Assembly: GCA_030041545.1 (NCBI GenBank) | Contig: JASHNQ010000090.1 | Location: forward strand, 1 to 51,236 | Direction: 5' to 3' | DNA from: a candidate division FCPU426 bacterium | GTDB taxonomy: Bacteria > Oederibacteriota > Muellerivitia > Muellerivitales > Muellerivitaceae | Length of the DNA stretch: 51,236 nt | Shown: in pieces, positions 46,737-51,236 of the stretch | Numbering within the stretch: position 1 is the first letter of the stretch | Layout of the letters: each line of letters starts with the position of its first letter | Position numbers and translations under genes: made by a program | The notes under the pieces: model-generated | The model's input: only the letters and a program-made list of their open reading frames with translations | Database searches by the model: none | Told to the model about the DNA's origin: nothing

Positions 46737-48509
46737 ATGGAAATGAAAAACCTCCTCGGCGGCGGGCCCTTGCCCTTCAAGAAAGTGTGGGGCAACGCGA
46801 CCGCCCTCCTGTCCCGCTACCAAAAAGCCTGGTGGATTGATGTGATCCTGCTCTTGGGCTTGGTCGGGCTTATCTTTGGTATGGCCAATGTGGCCCGGGA
46901 ATGGACGGGGGTCCACCGCCCCAAGATCGACATCGACCTTTCCCTTTGGGCGCTCCCCAAGTACACCTTTTTTTCCCTTTGCCGGGGGCTGCTGGCCTAC
47001 CTGATCTCCCTGGTTTTCACCCTGGTCTACGCCTATTGGGCCGCCAAGGACCCGGTCGCGGAAAAAGTGCTCATCCCCCTTTTGGACATCCTCCAGAGCA
47101 TTCCGGTGCTGACCTTCATGCCGCCCCTGGTGCTGGCCCTGGTCTATTTTTTCCCCACCAGCAACGTGGGGCTGGAGCTGGCCGCGGTCATTATGATGTT
47201 CACCGGCCAGGTTTGGAACATGACCTTCAGCCTCTACCAGTCCCTGCGCACGGTCCCCCACCACCTGGAGGAGGCGGCCACGGTCTACCGTTTCAACTGG
47301 TTCCAAAAAGCCACGAAGCTGGAGCTTCCCTTCGCCGCCATCGGGCTGGTATGGAACAGCATGATGAGCATGGCGGGCGGATGGTTTTTCTTGACGGTCA
47401 ACGAGGCCTTCCAGTTGGGGGACAAGGACTTCCGCCTGCCCGGATTGGGGTCCTACATGAGCGTGGCGGTGGCCAACGGGGATTGGAAGGCACAGGTGGG
47501 GGCGGTCGTGGCCATGACGCTCATGATCGTCGCCTTGGACCAATTCCTGTGGCGGCCCCTGGTGGTTTGGGCGCAGAAGTTCCGCGTGGAGGAGGGCAGC
47601 GCCGAGGATTTCATGCATTCCTGGTTTTTGGATTTCCTGCGCCGCTCCCAAATATTCCAACTTTTGGAGAAGCTTTTCCACCGCAAACCCGCCGTGGCGG
47701 CCCCCGCCGCGCCTGCGCCAGCCGCCCCCCGGCCGCTGGGCACCCTTGGCTTTAGGCTGGCCCGGGGGTTGTCCTTGGTTTTTTTCCTGGCGCTGGTGGC
47801 GGGGCTCCTTTACGGCGCCTGGAAGCTTTTGGAGCTCTTCCGCCAGGTGGACCTGCCCCATTTGGGCCTGATCCTGGGGGAGGCTGCGGCCACCCTGGGA
47901 CGGGTCCTCGCCGCCGTGGCCGTGTCGGCGCTTTGGACCATCCCGGTGGGCCTCTGGATCGGGCTTTCCCCCCGCCTTTCGCGCATCGCCCAGCCCATCG
48001 TCCAGATCGTGGCCTCCTTCCCCGCCCCCATGCTTTTCCCTATTGTATTGATGGTGATGAAAGCCACGGGAGTGGCCCTCGCCTGGGGCAGCATCTTCCT
48101 GATGATCCTTGGCACCCAGTGGTATATCCTGTTTAACGTCGTGGCGGGCGCCATGGCCATCCCCTCGGACCTGCGGGAATCGGCGAAAATGTTCCACATC
48201 ACGGGGTGGAGGCTCTTCCGGAAGGTGCTGCTTCCAGGCATCTTCCCCTTCCTGGTCACGGGCATGATCACGGCCGCGGGCAACGCCTGGAATACCAGCA
48301 TCGTTTCCGAATACGTGACCGACAAGGGCGGCCAGGTTTTGATGACCTTCGGCCTGGGGGCCCAGATCACGGACGCCACCAACAAGGCCGATTATCCCAT
48401 GCTGGTGGCCAGCACGGTGGTCATGGCCTTCTTGGTCGTGAGTTTCAACCGGTTGTTCTGGAAGCGGCTTTACCGGCTGGCCGAGGAAAAGTACGCTTTG
48501 GGAAAGTAA
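46737..48509 (+). CDS. ABC transporter dual permease (NitT/TauT type)
   Basis: A 590-aa protein with two fused permease domains. Each half carries an EAA-like loop: HLEEAATVYRFNWFQKATKLELPFAAIGLVWN in the first and DLRESAKMFHITGWRLFRKVLLPGIFPFLVTG in the second. A Pro/Ala-rich hinge separates them (PAVAAPAAPAPAAP). About 12 helices. The frame is open back to ATG 46683, but no ribosome-binding site supports that start; 46737 or 46743 are as likely. The ATPase gene follows after 9 bases; no binding protein is nearby, so ligand capture is encoded elsewhere or unnecessary. Confidence 0.85.
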   Translation: MEMKNLLGGGPLPFKKVWGNATALLSRYQKAWWIDVILLLGLVGLIFGMANVAREWTGVHRPKIDIDLSLWALPKYTFFSLCRGLLAYLISLVFTLVYAYWAAKDPVAEKVLIPLLDILQSIPVLTFMPPLVLALVYFFPTSNVGLELAAVIMMFTGQVWNMTFSLYQSLRTVPHHLEEAATVYRFNWFQKATKLELPFAAIGLVWNSMMSMAGGWFFLTVNEAFQLGDKDFRLPGLGSYMSVAVANGDWKAQVGAVVAMTLMIVALDQFLWRPLVVWAQKFRVEEGSAEDFMHSWFLDFLRRSQIFQLLEKLFHRKPAVAAPAAPAPAAPRPLGTLGFRLARGLSLVFFLALVAGLLYGAWKLLELFRQVDLPHLGLILGEAAATLGRVLAAVAVSALWTIPVGLWIGLSPRLSRIAQPIVQIVASFPAPMLFPIVLMVMKATGVALAWGSIFLMILGTQWYILFNVVAGAMAIPSDLRESAKMFHITGWRLFRKVLLPGIFPFLVTGMITAAGNAWNTSIVSEYVTDKGGQVLMTFGLGAQITDATNKADYPMLVASTVVMAFLVVSFNRLFWKRLYRLAEEKYALGK

Positions 48510-48518
48510 GGGGGTTTT

Positions 48519-50048
48519 ATGGCGCTCGATATTAAGGAAGTAAAGGACCCGGCCCCAACGGTGCCAGCCGCCCCGGCGGCGGGAACCCTGAAGCTTTGCG
48601 AAGCCAGGGATGTCAGCCATTTCTTCACCCCTCCCAACGGCAAGACCGTTCAGGCTTTGGACAACATCAACCTGACCATCCAACCCCGGGAAGTGGTGAC
48701 GCTATTGGGACCCTCGGGTTGCGGCAAATCCACGCTGCTTCGCATCATGGCGGGGCTCATCCAGCCCACGAAGGGCCAGGTCTTCTACCATGACCAACCC
48801 TTGAAAGGCTTGAATACCGGCGTCTCCATCGTCTTCCAGAGTTTCGCGCTCTTCCCCTGGATGACCGTGACCGAAAACATCCAGACCGCCCTCCAAGCCT
48901 ACGGCGTCCCGCCCGCCGAGATCGAGGAAAAGGTCCAAAAGTCCATCCAGATGGTGGGCCTGGCGGGCTTCGAGGAAACCTACCCCCGGGAGCTTTCCGG
49001 CGGAATGCAGCAGCGCGTGGGCATCGCCCGGGCCTTGTCCGTGGACCCGGAGATCCTTTTCATGGACGAGCCTTTCTGCCACGTGGACGCCCTTACGGCG
49101 GAGTCGCTGCGCGCCGAGGTCATTGATATCTGGGCCGCCCACGACAAGAACCCCTCCTCCATCCTCATGGTCAGCCACGACATCGCGGAGGTGGTGTACA
49201 TGTCCGACCGCATCATCGTCTTGGGCGCCAATCCCGGCCACGTGGTGAAAATCGTGGAAAACAAGCTGCCCCGCCCCCGGGACTACCGCTCCCCCGACTT
49301 CACCAAGCTGGTGGAGCTGCTGCATGAAATCATCACCGGCCATGAGATTCCCGACGTGCCCGAGCCCCAACTGGCGCCCAACGAGCTTCCTTCCGCCGAA
49401 GCCCTGCCCGAGGCCTTGCCCAGCGAGATCGTGGGTATTCTGGAATACCTGGACGCCCGGGAGGGAAAAGAGGACGTCTTTCGGATCGCGGCGGAAACCG
49501 ACCGGGAATTCGGCGCCGTCATTCAGGTGGTCAAGGCGGCCGAACTGTTGGACTTCGTGGACACGCCCAAGCGCATGGTGGTGCTGACGCCCGAGGGCCA
49601 GCGCTTCGTCAAGGCCACGTCCCAGGAGCGGCAGAACATCTGGCGCGAGCAGCTTTTGAAACTGCGGCTTTTCAAGCAGGTTTACGAAATGATGCTCAAA
49701 CACCCGAGGAAGAAGCTGGACACCGATTTGGCCCAGGAAATCATCATCTTCAACCTGCCTTCGGAGAATTACGGGAAGATTTTCGAGACTTTCACCCAAT
49801 GGGCCCAGTTCGGGAACCTCTTCGCCTACGATGAGGAAACCCAGAAGCTTTTCTTCCCCCGCAAGCGGGCCTATAAACCACGGCCCAAAACCAACGGAAA
49901 AACCGAGGGCCCGGGGGATAGCGCGGGTTCTGCGGCACTCGGAGAGCCTTCGGTCCCGCCGGCTACTTCCCCGGAGTCCAGCGCCCCCACTCCTCCGGAA
50001 CAATCCGTTGCCGCCCCTCCCAAGCCGGATGAACCGTCTAAAAACTAG
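48519..50048 (+). CDS. ABC ATPase with C-terminal AAA-associated domain
   Basis: A 509-aa ATPase for the dual permease. Walker [10 protein letters not shown] (64-72), Q-loop [11 protein letters not shown], signature LSGGMQQR, Walker B ILFMDEP, switch His in VSHDIAEVV. After about residue 290 follows a winged-helix-like region ([42 protein letters not shown] to the [19 protein letters not shown] segment), matching the AAA-associated C-terminal domain of some nitrate/sulfonate-type ATPases and probably regulatory. The last 50 residues are a Pro/Ser-rich tail. GGGGG lies 5 bases before the ATG. Confidence 0.88.
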   Translation: MALDIKEVKDPAPTVPAAPAAGTLKLCEARDVSHFFTPPNGKTVQALDNINLTIQPREVVTLLGPSGCGKSTLLRIMAGLIQPTKGQVFYHDQPLKGLNTGVSIVFQSFALFPWMTVTENIQTALQAYGVPPAEIEEKVQKSIQMVGLAGFEETYPRELSGGMQQRVGIARALSVDPEILFMDEPFCHVDALTAESLRAEVIDIWAAHDKNPSSILMVSHDIAEVVYMSDRIIVLGANPGHVVKIVENKLPRPRDYRSPDFTKLVELLHEIITGHEIPDVPEPQLAPNELPSAEALPEALPSEIVGILEYLDAREGKEDVFRIAAETDREFGAVIQVVKAAELLDFVDTPKRMVVLTPEGQRFVKATSQERQNIWREQLLKLRLFKQVYEMMLKHPRKKLDTDLAQEIIIFNLPSENYGKIFETFTQWAQFGNLFAYDEETQKLFFPRKRAYKPRPKTNGKTEGPGDSAGSAALGEPSVPPATSPESSAPTPPEQSVAAPPKPDEPSKN

Positions 50049-50216
50049 TCGGTGGCCGACGGTTGGCGGCAAAGATTTTGGATCGGCCGGAGGCTGTCAA
50101 CGGTGACTTGTCGTTTGTGGTAGAGTAGCCGCGCTTCTTCAGCCTTCAGCAAAACTAATAAGAATTTCCGTGAACCGAATCACTGAAATTCATAATTCCG
50201 GATAAAGCGAGGTCCC

Positions 50217-50882
50217 ATGGATTCCCTGCACGGTTTGATCGACCACATCCTTCACCTGAACAAATACCTTCCCGATTTGGTCCAACAATACGGGGTGGAA
50301 ATTTACGGCATCCTGTTCCTGGTCATCTTTTGCGAGACGGGCCTGGTCATCACCCCCGTCCTTCCCGGCGATTCCCTGCTTTTCACCGTGGGCGCCCTCT
50401 GCGCCACCGCTCAATTGAACGTGGTTTTTTCCTGGTGCCTCCTGACCGCGGCGGCCTTGATGGGGGACCACAGCAATTATTGGATCGGCCGACTTTTCGG
50501 GGAGAACGTTTTTGGGAAGTTCATGAACAAGAAGTACCTGGAGAAGACCCATGAGATTTACGAGAAGCACGGGGTGCAGACCCTGGTGCTCTTCCAGTTC
50601 GCCCCCATTTTCCGCACCTTCGCCCCCTTCGTGGCGGGGGTGGGGGAGATGACCTACGCCAAATTCGCCCGCTTTAACCTCATCGGGGTTCTGTCTTGGA
50701 CCCTTCTGTGCATTGGATCGGGATATTTCTTCGGGAACCTGCCCTGGGTGAACCAGCATTTCGAGGTGGTGATCCTGGGGATCGTCTTCGTGTCGCTCAT
50801 TCCCAGCTTCGTGCACATCGCCAAGGCCCTGATGGGCGGCTCCCCAAAGGCAACCCCCAAAAAAGTTAGGAATCAGGAGTGA
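50217..50882 (+). CDS. DedA-family membrane protein
   Basis: A 221-aa DedA/VTT-family inner-membrane protein, a group involved in lipid carrier recycling and membrane homeostasis. Motifs: FCETGLVITPVLPGDSLLFTVGAL, GDHSNYWIGRLFG, and FAPIFRTFAPFVAGVGEMTYAKFARFNLIG (the F/G-R-xxxP-RTF-P region with its Arg). GAGG lies 4 bases before the ATG. The last five residues (VRNQE) and the stop codon are read from the start of a family F repeat. Confidence 0.92.
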   Translation: MDSLHGLIDHILHLNKYLPDLVQQYGVEIYGILFLVIFCETGLVITPVLPGDSLLFTVGALCATAQLNVVFSWCLLTAAALMGDHSNYWIGRLFGENVFGKFMNKKYLEKTHEIYEKHGVQTLVLFQFAPIFRTFAPFVAGVGEMTYAKFARFNLIGVLSWTLLCIGSGYFFGNLPWVNQHFEVVILGIVFVSLIPSFVHIAKALMGGSPKATPKKVRNQE

Positions 50883-51052
50883 TGAGTTAGGAGTTTTAAA
50901 GCCTCAACTCCTCACTTAGAACTTCTAACAAAACCACCAAATTCTTACCACAAGGTTCACAAAGGACACAAAGTAAGGCCTGAAATCGGGATAAAATCAA
51001 AAGATTTAACTTCGTGTACTTTGTGTCCTTCGTGGTGAGAGGGTTTTGTTAG
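50866..51052. repeat. Composite repeat interrupted by an IS element
   Basis: Family F sequence (GTTAGGAATCAGGAGTGATG..., 50866-50924) leads into CTAACAAAACC (50925-50935). Family D arms follow (50936-50978 and about 51008-51041), then the inverted GGTTTTGTTAG (51042-51052). The left outer arm continues inverted-repeat potential beyond 50925, but the right side stops at 51052, where the IS begins. Confidence 0.8.
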
Positions 51053-51064
51053 GTAGTATGCAGG

Positions 51065-51125
51065 CCGTTCCTCCGCCGGGGTAAAGTAAGCCCCGGCGTG
51101 AGTAGCCCACTCACAGGAGGAACGG
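51065..51125 (+). ncRNA. Three-way-junction structure in IS left end
   Basis: A perfect 10-bp outer stem (51065-51074 with 51116-51125, CCGTTCCTCC/GGAGGAACGG) encloses two perfect adjacent hairpins: 51075-51081/51091-51097 (GCCGGGG/CCCCGGC) and 51098-51103/51109-51114 (GTGAGT/ACTCAC). Only one base is unpaired at the junction. The closing strand contains the AGGAGG site of the recombinase. It may be an RNA (regulatory, or part of a bridge RNA) or a DNA end structure. Confidence 0.6.
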
Positions 51126-51126
51126 T

Positions 51127-51236
51127 ATGGAAAAGCGTAGCACGAAAAACAGGAAGGTTGGAATTGGAAAGAAAGACCTTGTGTACGTTGGTTTGGACGT
51201 CCACAAGCGCAGTATTTACGCGGCGGTGAGGGTAAA
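51127..51236 (+). CDS. IS110-family recombinase (partial, 5' end)
   Basis: Only the first 36 codons are present. After a basic start (MEKRSTKNRKVGIGKKD) comes LVYVGLDVHKRSIYAAVRV, the usual opening of the DEDD (RuvC-like) domain of IS110-family recombinases, including the first catalytic Asp (VGLDVHK). GGAGG lies 7 bases before the ATG, inside the outer stem of the left-end structure. IS110 versus IS1111 subgroup cannot be settled without the right end. Confidence 0.88.
   Translation, partial: MEKRSTKNRKVGIGKKDLVYVGLDVHKRSIYAAVRV

Larger units (their letters stand above)
51053..51236 (+). mobile_element. IS110-type insertion sequence, left end (cut by window)
   Basis: Left part of an insertion sequence: about 74 non-coding bases and the first 110 bases of the recombinase gene. 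The left boundary is set by loss of palindrome symmetry in the host repeat after 51052. No terminal inverted repeat is assessable because the right end is outside. Confidence 0.7.

Noticed and set aside
46623-48683. A 686-codon minus-strand frame opposite the dual permease
   Set aside because: His/Gly/Gln-rich composition typical of antisense shadows in GC-rich DNA; the plus strand has clear permease domains.
1-51236. tRNA or rRNA genes
   Set aside because: No cloverleaf with tRNA-type conserved loops or rRNA segments recognised in any gap; the fold at 2914-3033 lacks tRNA features.

Overview
The window reads as about 51 kb of chromosome from an uncultured, GC-rich, diderm, respiring bacterium. 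An outer-membrane beta-barrel protein, lipoproteins and a LysM envelope protein indicate two membranes, and a complete 14-subunit complex I indicates respiration. I cannot place the phylum. The dense small palindromic repeats resemble those of several candidate phyla, but that is only an impression.

Layout. 1-2770 (+): a type II toxin-antitoxin pair, then the NAD-salvage enzymes PncB and PncA. 3113-6848 (-): a small secreted protein, then an operon for a nitrate/sulfonate/taurine-type ABC importer that also carries a degenerate transposase-fold protein and a Lys-rich secreted protein. 7037-13947: an NHL/SGNH secreted protein (+), a membrane glycosyltransferase-like protein, lipoyl synthase, a DoxX protein, a DUF2939-like fragment, and two hypothetical genes. 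14099-16540 (-): an RNB exoribonuclease operon with a zinc-ribbon protein and two small proteins. 16687-24293: PPK2, a VWA lipoprotein with its membrane partner, a pseudopilin, a thiamine-binding-type protein, a LysM protein, and a serine hydrolase of lower GC. 24318-39798 (-): nuoA-N in canonical order. 40247-46579: a beta-barrel protein, 6-phosphogluconate dehydrogenase, a YfhO-like protein, an alpha/beta hydrolase and a DUF1259 lipoprotein. 46737-50882 (+): a dual-permease ABC system and a DedA protein. 51053-51236: the left end of an IS110-type element, cut by the window edge.

The most unusual feature is the population of intergenic inverted repeats. At least eight sequence families occur, usually starting a few bases after a stop codon. 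They occupy 12 of the 13 junctions of the nuo operon, each with a different repeat arrangement. Some are nested: an 18-nt terminal inverted repeat (AGAG-N4-TAACAAAA-N2) sits inside one family and encloses another. Another family has two recognisable ends. Repeat sequence has also entered proteins in frame: the N-terminus of a VWA lipoprotein, a loop of NuoM, and the linker behind the signal peptide of a DUF1259 lipoprotein. Two genes take their stop codons from repeats.

Other points of note: the nuo promoter has a perfect TATAAT and a perfect CRP-type palindrome abutting the -35, with a second box 83 bp upstream. The IS110-type left end folds on paper into a perfect three-way junction that buries the recombinase ribosome-binding site. 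All calls rest on reading the sequence; no database search or folding program was run.
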